64,000 bases of DNA from Thermocatellispora tengchongensis (GCF_014202315.1 NZ_JACHGN010000003.1:62001-126000), one strand, 5' to 3'. Shown: positions 18,794 through 29,359, numbered from the stretch's first letter. Made by a program: numbers and translations. The notes: generated by a model not told the origin, from the sequence alone.

Positions 18794-19141
18794 CGTGCTG
18801 CGGGCCCCCAAGGAAAGCGCCGGACGCGCCGCGCGCCCGGCCTTCAGGAACCATTGCAAAAAGCGTTGACGGAAATCAATGCCCTGGCCCACGATTTGAC
18901 CGTGATCCCAGGTTTGTTGTGAAAAATAAACCGGGTTGTTCGCCGATTTTCGTTGACCGTTACGGCGGCGGCCTGCGATACTCGATATATCCTCCGAAGT
19001 GGTATTTCACGGTTCTGTGACATGACCATGATGCGATCGGCATATTTATCATCGAATATTGGCATTCACTGGAGTTCCGTGTGGTTCGCCCGGTCCGCGG
19101 CTGGGTAACCTCCCGCTTACGAGCGGATTGAGGCCGAGGCC
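18794..19141. promoter_or_regulatory. divergent regulatory spacer with an AT-richer core
   Basis: This spacer separates the oligopeptide operon (-) from the MpaB-like gene (+). The part from about 18841 to 19080 is clearly lower in GC than everything around it. On the + strand TTGACC (18953-18958), an 18-base spacer and GATACT (18977-18982) form a reasonable promoter pointing right, and a second -10-like TAACCT lies at 19106-19111. For the - strand operon I could not settle on one promoter. A regulator of peptide uptake could bind here, but no clear operator palindrome was identified. Confidence 0.4.
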
Positions 19142-20056
19142 GTGGAGGTCCGAGAGGTCCGAGAGGTGCGCGAGATGGACGTGCGCGAGACAGGCCACGC
19201 CGGCGACGCAGGCCGGGCCGGACAGGCGGGTGCGGGGCGGCCGGAGCGGGAGGATCTGGGCCTGTTCGGGCCGCGGTCGGTCACCTGGAAGGTGATGGGC
19301 GAGCCGATCCTGCTGGTCGGGGGCTTCCGCGCGCTGCTCATGCAGGGCCTGCACCCGCGCGCCATGCGCGGCGTGATCCAGAACTCCGCGCTCATGGACC
19401 CCGAGGAGGCGTGGGCCCGCTTCCAGCGCACCACCGAGTTCGTCCGGGTGCGCACGTACGGCACCCTGGCCGAGGTCGAGCGGGCCGGGGCGCGGGTGCG
19501 GCGCATCCACGCCGGCCTGACCGCGTACGACCCCGAGACCGGCGAGCGGTTCCGTCTCGACGACCCCGACGCCCTGCTGTGGGTGCACGTCGGCGAGGTC
19601 GACTCCTACCTGTCGGTGGCCCGCCGCGCCGGGGTCGGCCTCACCGACGCCGAGGCCGACCGGTTCGTCGCCGAATGGCGCCGCGCCGCCGAGGTCGTCG
19701 GCCTGCGCCCGGACGGCGTGCCCGGCTCGGTGGCCGAGATGCGCGCGTACATCGAGGCGCAGCGCCCCCGGCTGCACCGCGTGCCCGAGGCCGCCCACCC
19801 CCTGCTCAGCTCGCTCAGCACGCCGCTGCCGCGCCGCCTGCTGCCGCTCAAGCCCGCGATGCCGCTGATCACGCTGCTCGCCTTCGCGTCCCTGCCGCGC
19901 TGGGCCCGCAGGATGTACGGCCTGCCCGCCACGCCCCTGGAAGACCTGTGGGCCACCACCTCGCTGCGGGCGCTGCACCGCAGCCTCGGCCTGGTGCCCG
20001 CCCCGATGAGGTACGCCCCCGACGCCCTGCGCGCCCGCCGCCTAATGGCCGCCTGA
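19142..20056 (+). CDS. MpaB-like (DUF2236) oxygenase-family protein
   Basis: Predicted heme or metal oxygenase-like protein of the MpaB/DUF2236 family, about 304 residues. Recognisable features are LFGPRSVTWKVMGEPILLVGG, ALLMQGLHPRAMRGVIQNS, the RTTEFVRVRTYGTLAEV helix, and ALLWVHVGEVDSYLSVA with the conserved His. In this family, members include a latex-clearing protein and mitomycin P450-associated proteins, but most are uncharacterised, so no substrate is assigned. The start is uncertain: GTG 19142 has GAGG eight bases upstream, while ATG 19175 avoids a (VRE)n repeat encoded by a 9-bp tandem repeat. Confidence 0.8.
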   Translation: MEVREVREVREMDVRETGHAGDAGRAGQAGAGRPEREDLGLFGPRSVTWKVMGEPILLVGGFRALLMQGLHPRAMRGVIQNSALMDPEEAWARFQRTTEFVRVRTYGTLAEVERAGARVRRIHAGLTAYDPETGERFRLDDPDALLWVHVGEVDSYLSVARRAGVGLTDAEADRFVAEWRRAAEVVGLRPDGVPGSVAEMRAYIEAQRPRLHRVPEAAHPLLSSLSTPLPRRLLPLKPAMPLITLLAFASLPRWARRMYGLPATPLEDLWATTSLRALHRSLGLVPAPMRYAPDALRARRLMAA

Positions 20057-20096
20057 GCACCACCCGTGGGCGCCGCGTCGCGCCCGCCGGCTGACC

Positions 20097-20168
20097 GGCC
20101 CGGGAACGATCCCGCTGGCCGGCCCGGGAACGATCCCGTCGGCCGGCCCGGGAACGATCCCACCGGCC
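20097..20168. repeat. three 24-bp tandem repeats, GGCCCGGGAACGATCCC core
   Basis: A 17-base core is repeated exactly at 20097, 20121 and 20145, giving a 24-bp period. Each core contains CCCGGG and the imperfect palindrome GGGA-ACGA-TCCC, so each copy could form a hairpin or bind a dimeric protein. The array lies between the MpaB-like gene and the promoter of the YibE/F gene. It could act as a terminator or operator or be neutral; the sequence alone does not decide. Confidence 0.7.
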
Positions 20169-20203
20169 ACGCCGTCCGGGCCGGTCAGGTCCTTCTCCTG
20201 CTG

Positions 20204-20209
20204 TAGGGT
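20204..20209 (+). promoter_or_regulatory. probable -10 element TAGGGT of the YibE/F gene
   Basis: TAGGGT fits TANNNT and lies 42 bases before the ATG at 20251. It would give a short leader that contains the CAGGAGA ribosome-binding site. It follows directly after the 24-bp repeat array, so those repeats occupy the -35 and upstream region. Confidence 0.4.
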
Positions 20210-20250
20210 CACCAGCGGCCCCACCTACCCCTCAGGAGATTTCGCCGAAC

Positions 20251-21696
20251 ATGGGCGCCAACCATTCCCACGGCCCCGCTGACACGGCCGGCGCCGGCCT
20301 GCCCGGCTCGCGGGCGACCGTACGGGTCACCCTGGCCGGCATCCTCACCCTGGCGCTCGCGACGCTGGCGGGCCTGATCTGGCTGTGGCCGGGCGACCCC
20401 GGCGGTGAAGGCGCGTCCTCCCCCCAGCTCCAGCGGGTCAAGGGCACGATCGTGCAGATCACCCTCACCCCCTGCCCGCAGGAGCCTCCCGTGGAAGGGG
20501 CGGGCGCGCAGACACCGCCGCCGAGCGACCCCGCGACGTGCGGCACCGCCAGGGTGAAGCTGACCAGCGGCGACCAGGCGGGCCGGAGCGTCACCGCGCA
20601 GTTGCCCAGCGGCCCCGGCGCGCAGCGGTTCACCACCGGCGACGACATCGTGCTCACCTACCTGCCCGGCGACACCCTGGAGGCGTCGCCGTACCAGATC
20701 TCCGACCACGATCGCTCGTTCCCGCTGCTGCTGGCCGGCGTCGCGTTCGCGCTCGCGGTGATCGCCTTCGGCCGCTGGCGCGGCCTCTCGGCGCTGGTCG
20801 GCCTGGCCATCACCTTCGTGCTGCTGCTGATGTTCCTGATCCCGGCGATCCTGGCCGGCGAGCCCCCGCTGCTGGTGGCCATCGTCGGCGCCTCGGCGAT
20901 CATGTTGGCGGTGCTCTACCTGACCCACGGCTTCACGGTCACGACCTCGATCGCGATCATCGGCACCACGGTCAGCCTCGCGCTGACCGGCCTGCTGTCC
21001 TACCTCGCCATCGGCCTGGTCCGGCTCAACGGCATCACCGACGAGAGCTCCTTCTACCTCGACACCGGCTACCAGATCAACACCCAGGGCCTGCTGCTGG
21101 CGAGCATCATCATCGGCACCCTCGGCGTCCTCGACGACGTGACGGTCACCCAGGCGGTCACGGTGGCCGAACTCGCCCGCGCCAACCCCGCGTACGGCTT
21201 CGCCCGTCTCTACCGCGCCGCCGCCCGCATCGGCCGCGCCCACATCGCCTCGGTGATCAACACGATCGTCCTGGCCTACGCCGGCGCCTCCCTGCCCCTG
21301 CTGCTGCTGATCAGCGTGGGCCGCGAGCCGATCGGCCAGGTGGTGACCAACCCGGTGCTGGCCCAGGAGATCGTACGCAGCATCGTCGGCACCCTCGGCC
21401 TGATCGCGTCCGTCCCCATCACCACCGCCCTGGCCGCCGCCGCCACCCGCCGCACCACCACCCCCACCGCCGACCGTCCCCCCTCCAGGGCCCGCCACCG
21501 CCGCCGCGGCGACCGCACGGACGAACCCCCCTTCCCCAAGCCCGCCCACGCCCACGCCCACGCGGACGCCTTCGCCGCCCACGACCACCCGGCGGCGACC
21601 GGCCCTCGCCCCTCGCCCGCCCCGCCCCTGCCCGTCAGACGCACCCGCACAAGGCCCACTGAAGACCGCAACGGCCACCACCCACACCCCTGGTGA
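20251..21696 (+). CDS. YibE/F-family membrane protein with His-rich tail
   Basis: Multi-pass membrane protein of 481 residues. One N-terminal helix is followed by a roughly 120-residue extracytoplasmic domain containing two cysteines (TPCPQE and ATCGTA), then about seven membrane helices with the YibE/F signature VLDDVTVTQAVTVAELAR and the INTIVLAYAGASLPLLLL region. The C-terminal tail is basic and then His-rich (HAHAHADAFAAHDH, ending HHPHPW), and the N-terminus also has NHSHG, hinting at metal binding. The family is widespread but its function is unknown; transport has been suggested. AGGAGA lies about 12 bases before the ATG. Confidence 0.85.
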   Translation: MGANHSHGPADTAGAGLPGSRATVRVTLAGILTLALATLAGLIWLWPGDPGGEGASSPQLQRVKGTIVQITLTPCPQEPPVEGAGAQTPPPSDPATCGTARVKLTSGDQAGRSVTAQLPSGPGAQRFTTGDDIVLTYLPGDTLEASPYQISDHDRSFPLLLAGVAFALAVIAFGRWRGLSALVGLAITFVLLLMFLIPAILAGEPPLLVAIVGASAIMLAVLYLTHGFTVTTSIAIIGTTVSLALTGLLSYLAIGLVRLNGITDESSFYLDTGYQINTQGLLLASIIIGTLGVLDDVTVTQAVTVAELARANPAYGFARLYRAAARIGRAHIASVINTIVLAYAGASLPLLLLISVGREPIGQVVTNPVLAQEIVRSIVGTLGLIASVPITTALAAAATRRTTTPTADRPPSRARHRRRGDRTDEPPFPKPAHAHAHADAFAAHDHPAATGPRPSPAPPLPVRRTRTRPTEDRNGHHPHPW

Positions 21697-22252
21697 CCCC
21701 CGCCGGATCGGGGCGCCTGGTGCCGGTGAGGTGGCTGCGGGTGGCCGCCGAGAGAAGCCGCGGTCGGCGCGCTCTTCGGCGCGAGGTTGCCGCGCGTGAG
21801 CCGAGCCGGCCGTCTCTTCGGGCGGAGGTAAGGCTTGTGCCGGGCACCGTAGGCGGCCCGCACGAGGGCTGTCGACGGGGGAGGCGTCGCCGCCTGCGGC
21901 CAAGACGAATCCCACTCGGCCACGGGCCGTCGAATCTCGTCCGGTATCGGGAGGTGGGGCGGTGCCGGTGTGTTGGCTTCGGCCGGCCGTCGTGGGAACC
22001 CCCGCCGGCGCGCTTCCACGTGGTGGTCACCGCCCGGCGAGAGACCGGCCTGCCGCTTCTGTGGCGGCGTTCGGTGTGTGCCTGGCCGGGCCGTCGTCTG
22101 GCCTCTCCCTGCCATGGGGGAGGGCTGGGGCTCCGGGTTGGGGGAGAGGGGGCTGGAGCTGGGGGTTTGCCGGTGCCTAGCTAGCGCTTGGTGGTTTTTG
22201 GGGAGCCGGTCGCGGGTGGTTTTCCGGGCGTGGCACACTGGGGACAGAGCAA
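21697..22252. other. 556-base spacer without a recognisable gene
   Basis: Several open frames cross this stretch, but none has a ribosome-binding site, a domain or steady codon bias, and base composition is patchy. The last 40 bases must contain the promoter of the riboflavin operon; a hexamer CACACT at about 22235 is the only vague -10 candidate. Nothing else was seen. Confidence 0.5.
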
Positions 22253-22379
22253 GCGTGCTCCGGGGTCGGTGAAATTCCGAGCCGGCGGTGAAAGTCCGCG
22301 ACCCGTCCGCAGCCAGCGGCCGGTTGACCCGGTGGAACTCCGGGACCGACGGTGAGAGTCCGGATGGGAGGCAGCACGC
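22253..22379 (+). ncRNA. FMN riboswitch (RFN element)
   Basis: The conserved RFN pattern is complete. The closing stem P1 is GCGTGCT (22253-22259) paired with AGCACGC (22373-22379). Inside are GGGGTCGGTGAAATTCC, CCGGCGGTGAAAGTCCGCGA, the GGTTGACCCGGTGGAACTCC arm, and GACGGTGAGAGTCCGGATG. It senses flavin mononucleotide and should repress ribE-ribBA-ribH when FMN is abundant. It lies 185 bases before the ribE start; in actinobacteria this class may act on translation or on termination, which the sequence does not settle. Confidence 0.97.
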
Positions 22380-22420
22380 GAGCGGCAGGCGCCGCCCCTC
22401 GGGCGTCCCGGCCGCGTTGC

Positions 22421-22437
22421 GGCGCATCATGTGCGCC
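22421..22437 (+). promoter_or_regulatory. hairpin between riboswitch and ribE, possible expression platform
   Basis: GGCGCA and TGCGCC form a six-base-pair stem around a five-base loop, preceded by a GC-rich region able to pair with other parts of the leader. No U-tract follows. It is a candidate part of the riboswitch expression platform or a simple leader hairpin. Confidence 0.3.
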
Positions 22438-22564
22438 ATCTCCCCGGGGCCCGCCAGGCTGACGAAGGCTACTGGCGACTTGGAGGCCCAGGGTGACCCA
22501 GCAGGGTGACACGCGCGCCGGCCGCGCGCACTCCTCGCCGAGCCGCGAACCAGGAGGAGTGTGC

Positions 22565-24857
<2,293 letters not shown>

Positions 24858-24933
24858 CGGCGTACGGCGTCCGCTCCCGCGACGGCGGCCGGCGTGGATG
24901 ACACCGGAATGGGGGACGGGCGGCCAGGTGGGG

Positions 24934-24939
24934 TAGGTT
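24934..24939 (+). promoter_or_regulatory. probable -10 element TAGGTT of the PH-domain gene
   Basis: TAGGTT fits the consensus and lies 45 bases before the ATG at 24984. It suggests that the PH-domain gene has its own promoter besides read-through from ribH. Confidence 0.35.
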
Positions 24940-24983
24940 TCGATCGATCCGCAGTCCAGCGAGCCGATGGAGAGACCCGTTCG

Positions 24984-25451
24984 ATGCCCGAGCCCGTGCC
25001 GCCGCCGTCCCTGCCCGTCACCTGGCGGCCACGCAGGGGGAGGATCGCCGCGTACACCGCGGCCACGGTGATCGTCGTGGGATCGATCGTCTTCGCCGTC
25101 GTGCTGCCCGAGCCGTTCACGCTCGCCGACAAGATCGCGATGGTGGGGCTCGGCTGCCTGATGGCCGCCGTGCTCCACCTGCTCGGCCGGTGCCGCGTGG
25201 TGGCCGACGACGAGGGCGTCACGGTGGTCAACCCGGTGCGCACCCACCGCTACTCCTGGCCGGAGGTGCTGGACGTCACCCTGATCGAGGGCGAGCCCTG
25301 GGCGAAGATCGACTTCAGCGACGGCGCCACCGTCGGCGCGATGGGCATCATGGGCTCGGAGAAGGCGCTGGCCCGGCGCCAGGCCGCCGAGCTGGACGCG
25401 CTGATCCGGCTGCGCGCCGAGGCGCGGGGCCCGGCCGACCCGCCCGCCTGA
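24984..25451 (+). CDS. PH-domain membrane protein
   Basis: Small membrane protein of 155 residues. A Pro-rich start is followed by two membrane helices (IAAYTAATVIVVGSIVFAVV and KIAMVGLGCLMAAVLHLL) and a bacterial PH-like domain (CRVVADDEGVTVVNPVRTH, then YSWPEVLDVTL). Genes of this type commonly follow ribH in actinomycetes; the role is unknown. ATG at 24984 is chosen for its GGAGAG site and because upstream codons look non-coding. Confidence 0.8.
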   Translation: MPEPVPPPSLPVTWRPRRGRIAAYTAATVIVVGSIVFAVVLPEPFTLADKIAMVGLGCLMAAVLHLLGRCRVVADDEGVTVVNPVRTHRYSWPEVLDVTLIEGEPWAKIDFSDGATVGAMGIMGSEKALARRQAAELDALIRLRAEARGPADPPA

Positions 25452-25474
25452 TCCCCGTTACGCCCGGGTGGGCG

Positions 25475-25480
25475 TAGCCT
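25475..25480 (+). promoter_or_regulatory. -10 element TAGCCT of a leaderless promoter
   Basis: TAGCCT is six bases before the GTG start of the MoxR-type gene at 25487, matching the leaderless spacing seen elsewhere in the window. It would drive the four-gene molybdenum-enzyme accessory group. Confidence 0.45.
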
Positions 25481-25486
25481 GAGGGA

Positions 25487-26386
25487 GTGCTGCGCGAGAC
25501 TGGCGGAATACCCCATACGTCTGAGATCGACTCGCCTCGGCGGCTCGCCGAGCTGCTGGACGAGCACGCCTACCTCGCCGACGAGGGGCTCGCCACGGCC
25601 TGCTTCCTGGCGCTGCGCATGGGACGCCCGCTGTTCCTCGAAGGCGAGGCGGGGGTGGGCAAGACCGAGCTGGCCAAGACCCTGGCCGCGGTGCTGGGGG
25701 CGCCGCTGATCCGGCTGCAGTGCTACGAGGGCCTGGACGCCGCCCAGGCCCTGTACGACTGGGACTTCGCCCGCCAGATCCTGCACCTCAAGGCCGCCGA
25801 GGCCGCCGGGATCACCGACGCGGCCCGCCTGGAGGGCGAGCTGTACGACCGGCGCTTCCTGATCGCCCGCCCGCTGCTCAAGGCCCTGGAGACCCAGCCC
25901 AGCGTGCTGCTGGTGGACGAGATCGACCGGGGCGACGACGAGTTCGAGGCGTTCCTGCTGGAGATCCTGTCCGACTACACGATCTCGATCCCGGAGCTGG
26001 GCACGATCCGCGCCGAGCGGCCCCCGGTCGTGGTGGTCACCAGCAACCGCACCCGCGACGTGCACGACGCGCTCAAGCGGCGCTGCCTGTACCACTGGCT
26101 GGAGCACCCCTCCTTCGACCGCGAGGTGTCGATCCTGATGCGCCGCCTGCCCGGCTGCACCGCCGCGCTGGCCGAGCAGGTCGCCCGCGCCGCCGAGCGG
26201 CTGCGCGCCGCCGACCTGGCCAAGCCGCCGGGCATCGCCGAGACGCTCGACTGGGCCGAGGCGCTGCTCACCCTCGGCGCCAGGGACCTCGACCCCGGCC
26301 TCGCCGCGGCCACGCTGGGCGCGGTGCTCAAGCACCGCGAGGACCAGGCGGTCGCGCTCAGGAACGGCATCCTCGGCCGTGCCTGA
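25487..26386 (+). CDS. MoxR-type AAA ATPase (CoxD-like)
   Basis: Cytoplasmic AAA+ chaperone-type ATPase, 299 residues. Walker A is GEAGVGKTELAKTLA at about residues 53-67, Walker B LLVDEIDRGDDEFEAFLLE, and sensor 1 VVVTSNRTRDVHDALKRRC. With the VWA gene that follows, it matches the CoxD-CoxE pair known from CO dehydrogenase loci, where the ATPase helps build the metal centre of the molybdenum enzyme. Its stop overlaps the next gene by eight bases. The assignment to molybdenum-enzyme maturation is inference from the XdhC and nucleotidyltransferase neighbours. Confidence 0.88.
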   Translation: MLRETGGIPHTSEIDSPRRLAELLDEHAYLADEGLATACFLALRMGRPLFLEGEAGVGKTELAKTLAAVLGAPLIRLQCYEGLDAAQALYDWDFARQILHLKAAEAAGITDAARLEGELYDRRFLIARPLLKALETQPSVLLVDEIDRGDDEFEAFLLEILSDYTISIPELGTIRAERPPVVVVTSNRTRDVHDALKRRCLYHWLEHPSFDREVSILMRRLPGCTAALAEQVARAAERLRAADLAKPPGIAETLDWAEALLTLGARDLDPGLAAATLGAVLKHREDQAVALRNGILGRA

Positions 26387-27614
26387 GCGCGGCGCGTTCC
26401 CGGGCATGCCGCACCACGGCGCCCGTCCGGGCGTGTCCGGGCACACCGCGTCCCCGGGCGCGTCCGGGCACACTGCGTCCCCGGGCACGTCCCCGGGCCC
26501 GCGCCGTGACGGCGGCGGTGGGCTGGTCGCGACCGTGACCGGCTTCGCCCGTACGCTGCGCGCCGCCGGCGTCGGCGCCGACCACGAGCGCACCCAGAAC
26601 ATGCTGCGCGCGCTGGCCGTGCTGGACGTCGCCGAACCCGCCGACGTCTACTGGGCGGGCCGGGTGACCCTGTGCGCCTCGCCCGACGACCTGCCGCGCT
26701 ACGACCGGTGCTTCGAGGCGTACTTCGCCGGACGCCGGGCGGTGCCGCGGCCCGCGGGCATGCCGGCGGTCACCGTCACCCGGCACATGGCCGCCCTCGA
26801 CGGCGACGGCGGGCGCGACGACGACCGCGACCGCGACGAGGACGCGGAGGCCGCCGCGGCGCGCGCCAGCCGGATCGAGGTGCTGCGCCACCGCGACGTC
26901 GCCGCGCTCACCCCGGCCGAGCGGGCCGAGATCCACCGCATGCTCGCCCTGCTGGCCCGGGGCCGGGAGCAGCGCAGGTCACGCCGCTTCAGCCCGGCGC
27001 GCCGCGGCCCGCTCGACGAGCGGCGCACCATCAGGGAGGCCCTGCGCCGCGGCGGCGAGGTGGCCGCGCTGCGCCGCCGCGCCCACCGCACCCGCCCGCG
27101 CAAGGTCGTGCTGCTCATCGACGTCAGCGGCTCCATGGCCCCCTACGCCGACACGCTGCTGCGCCTCGCGCACGCCCTGGTCAGGTCCGAGCCGCGCGCC
27201 ACCCGCGCGTACACGGTCGGCACCCGGCTGACCGCGGTCACCGCCGAGCTGCGCCACCGCGACCCCGGCCTGGCCATGAACGCGGTCTCGGCGGCCATCC
27301 CCGACTGGAGCGGCGGCACCCGGCTCGGCGAGGAGCTGAAGGAGTTCCTGGCCCTGCACGAGGCGCGCGGCGCGACCGTGGTGATCGCCTCCGACGGCTG
27401 GGAGCGCGGCGACGCGGGCCTGCTGGGCGCCCAGATGGCCCGGCTGTCGCGGCTCGCGCACCGCGTGGTGTGGGTCAACCCGCACAAGGGCCACGAGGGC
27501 TACCGGCCGCTCACGGCCGGCATGCGCGCGGCGTTGCCGTACATCGACGACTTCGTGGCCGGGCACAGCCTGGCCGCGTACGAGGAACTCGCGGAGAGGT
27601 TGTCCCATGCGTGA
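26379..27614 (+). CDS. VWA-domain protein (CoxE-like)
   Basis: Partner of the MoxR ATPase, up to 411 residues. An N-terminal helical part (FARTLRAAGVGADHERTQN, then DVAEPADVYWAGR) is typical of CoxE-like proteins. The C-terminal von Willebrand A domain has an intact MIDAS: LLIDVSGSM, the WSGGTRLGE threonine loop and VIASDGWERG. The start is uncertain: GTG 26379 overlaps the ATPase gene but adds about 45 residues with a 9-residue repeat (SGHTASPGA) encoded by two 27-bp units; a GTG or GTC-adjacent start nearer 26526 would give the family's usual N-terminus. Stop overlaps the XdhC gene by eight bases. Confidence 0.85.
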   Translation: MPERGAFPGMPHHGARPGVSGHTASPGASGHTASPGTSPGPRRDGGGGLVATVTGFARTLRAAGVGADHERTQNMLRALAVLDVAEPADVYWAGRVTLCASPDDLPRYDRCFEAYFAGRRAVPRPAGMPAVTVTRHMAALDGDGGRDDDRDRDEDAEAAAARASRIEVLRHRDVAALTPAERAEIHRMLALLARGREQRRSRRFSPARRGPLDERRTIREALRRGGEVAALRRRAHRTRPRKVVLLIDVSGSMAPYADTLLRLAHALVRSEPRATRAYTVGTRLTAVTAELRHRDPGLAMNAVSAAIPDWSGGTRLGEELKEFLALHEARGATVVIASDGWERGDAGLLGAQMARLSRLAHRVVWVNPHKGHEGYRPLTAGMRAALPYIDDFVAGHSLAAYEELAERLSHA

Positions 27615-28704
27615 CGTGCTCACCCAGATCGTGCGGTGGTGGGAGTCGGGGGAGAAGTTCGGGCTCGCCACCGTCGTCAACACCTTCCGCAGCGCGCCCC
27701 GCCCGCCCGGCGCGTCCATGGCGGTCCTGGGCGACGAGGCGGTCGGCAGCGTGTCCGGCGGCTGCGTCGAGGGCGCGGTGTACGAGCTGGCGCGCGAGGT
27801 CGCCGGCACCGGCGAGGCGGTTCTGCAGCGCTACGGCGTCAGCGACGACGACGCGTTCTCCGTCGGGCTGACCTGCGGCGGCATCATCGACATCCTGGTC
27901 GAGCAGGTCTCCAGGGACACCTACCCGGAGCTGGGCGAGATCGCCGCGTCGATCGCGGCCCGCGAGCCGGTCGCGGTCGCCACCGTGGTGTCCGGGCCGG
28001 GCAGGGTCGGCGCCCGGCGCGTCATCTGGCCCGATCGCGCCTCCGGCTCCCTCGGCGTGCGCCGCCTGGACGACGCCGTGGACGACGACGCCCGCGGCAT
28101 GCTCGCCCAGGGCCTGACCGGCATCCGCCGCTACGGCCCGCAGGGCGAGCGCCGCCTGGACGACCTGTCGGTGTTCGTGCACTCCTACGCCCCGCCGCCG
28201 CGCATGCTGGTCTTCGGCGCCATCGACTTCGCCGCCGCCGTGGCCAGGATCGGCAAGTTCCTCGGCTACCACGTGGTCGTGTGCGACGCCCGGCCGGTCT
28301 TCGCCACCGCCAAGCGCTTCCCCGAGGCCGACGAGGTGGTGGTCAAGTGGCCGCACGACTACCTCACCTCGACCACGGTGGACGAGCGCACCGTGATCAC
28401 CGTGCTCACGCACGACCCGAAGTTCGACGTGCCCCTGCTGGAGGTCGCCCTGCGCGGCCCCGCGGCGTACGTGGGCGCGATGGGCTCACGCCGTACCCAC
28501 GAGGACCGGCTGGAGCGGCTGCGCGAGGCCGGCCTGACCGAGCGGGAGCTGGCCCGGCTCCGCTCGCCGATCGGCCTCGACCTCGGCGCCCGCACCCCCG
28601 AGGAGACCGCCGTGGCCATCGCCGCCGAGCTGATCCAGCTCCGCTGGGGCGGCTCGGGCCGCCCCCTGACCGACACCACGGGCCGTATCCACGGCGACAC
28701 ATGA
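27607..28704 (+). CDS. XdhC/CoxF-family molybdenum-enzyme accessory protein
   Basis: XdhC proteins bind the molybdenum cofactor and promote its sulfuration and insertion into xanthine- or CO-dehydrogenase type enzymes. This one has 365 residues: an N-terminal XdhC_CoxI domain (GSVSGGCVEGAVYELA, with TCGGIIDILVE) and a C-terminal Rossmann domain (RMLVFGAIDFAAAVARIGKFLG, here slightly split, then AYVGAMGSRRTHEDRLERL). ATG start overlaps the VWA gene, supporting one operon. It is followed after 46 bases by a nucleotidyltransferase likely to act on the same cofactor. Confidence 0.9.
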   Translation: MRDVLTQIVRWWESGEKFGLATVVNTFRSAPRPPGASMAVLGDEAVGSVSGGCVEGAVYELAREVAGTGEAVLQRYGVSDDDAFSVGLTCGGIIDILVEQVSRDTYPELGEIAASIAAREPVAVATVVSGPGRVGARRVIWPDRASGSLGVRRLDDAVDDDARGMLAQGLTGIRRYGPQGERRLDDLSVFVHSYAPPPRMLVFGAIDFAAAVARIGKFLGYHVVVCDARPVFATAKRFPEADEVVVKWPHDYLTSTTVDERTVITVLTHDPKFDVPLLEVALRGPAAYVGAMGSRRTHEDRLERLREAGLTERELARLRSPIGLDLGARTPEETAVAIAAELIQLRWGGSGRPLTDTTGRIHGDT

Positions 28705-28750
28705 CGCGTGTCGCCCCCCGCGCGGGCCCGCGAGGGTGAAGACTGAGACG

Positions 28751-29359
28751 ATGAACCATTCGGCATCGACGGCCGGGCTGCTGCTCGCGGCGGGGTCGGG
28801 CAGCCGCCTGGGCAGGCCCAAGGCGCTGGTCGAGGTCGCGGGCGAGACCCTGGTCGAGCGTGGCGTGCGCGTGCTGCACGACGGGGGGTGCCATCCGGTC
28901 GTGGTGGTGCTCGGCGCCGCCATGGTGCAGGTGCGCGGCGCGGTGGCGGTGCACAACCCCGACTGGCGCAGCGGGATGGGGTCGTCGCTGCGGGCGGGCC
29001 TGTCCGCGCTGCCTCCGGGGGCCGAGCGGGTGGTGATCGCGCTGGTGGACCAGCCGAAGGTGGGCGCGGAGGCCGTGCGGCGGCTGATCGCGGCGGCGCG
29101 CGAGGGCGCGACGGTCGCCGTGGCCACGTACGGCGGGCAGCCGCGCAACCCGGTGCTGATCTCCCGCGAGCACCTGGCCGAGGTCGCCGCCACGGCCGTG
29201 GGCGACGTGGGCGCCCGCGCCTTCCTGCGGGCCCACCCCGAGCTGGTCACCCCCGTCCCCTGCGACGACGTGGCCGACCCGGCCGACATCGACACCCCCG
29301 AGGACCTGTCGGCCTTCCTGGGGCGGGACGAGGCCGGCCGCCCGCGCGCCGCCACCTGA
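28751..29359 (+). CDS. MobA/MocA-like nucleotidyltransferase
   Basis: NTP transferase of 202 residues. The signature LLLAAGSGSRLGRPKALVEVAG is split as LLLAAGSGSRLGRPKAL and VEVAG; it binds the nucleotide and metal. VIALVDQPKVGAEAV contains the conserved Asp, and NPVLISREHL with DIDTPEDL are family features. Next to XdhC it is most likely a molybdenum cofactor cytidylyl- or guanylyltransferase making the dinucleotide form used by molybdenum hydroxylases. ATG 28751 is preferred over an in-frame GTG at 28736. Confidence 0.85.
   Translation: MNHSASTAGLLLAAGSGSRLGRPKALVEVAGETLVERGVRVLHDGGCHPVVVVLGAAMVQVRGAVAVHNPDWRSGMGSSLRAGLSALPPGAERVVIALVDQPKVGAEAVRRLIAAAREGATVAVATYGGQPRNPVLISREHLAEVAATAVGDVGARAFLRAHPELVTPVPCDDVADPADIDTPEDLSAFLGRDEAGRPRAAT

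Noticed and set aside
18844-19065. 73-codon open frame on the - strand in the low-GC spacer
   Set aside because: Codon use is unlike the rest of the genome, and the region more likely holds promoters of the divergent genes.
21693-22272. Small overlapping open frames before the riboswitch
   Set aside because: No ribosome-binding sites or domains, and one runs into the riboswitch.
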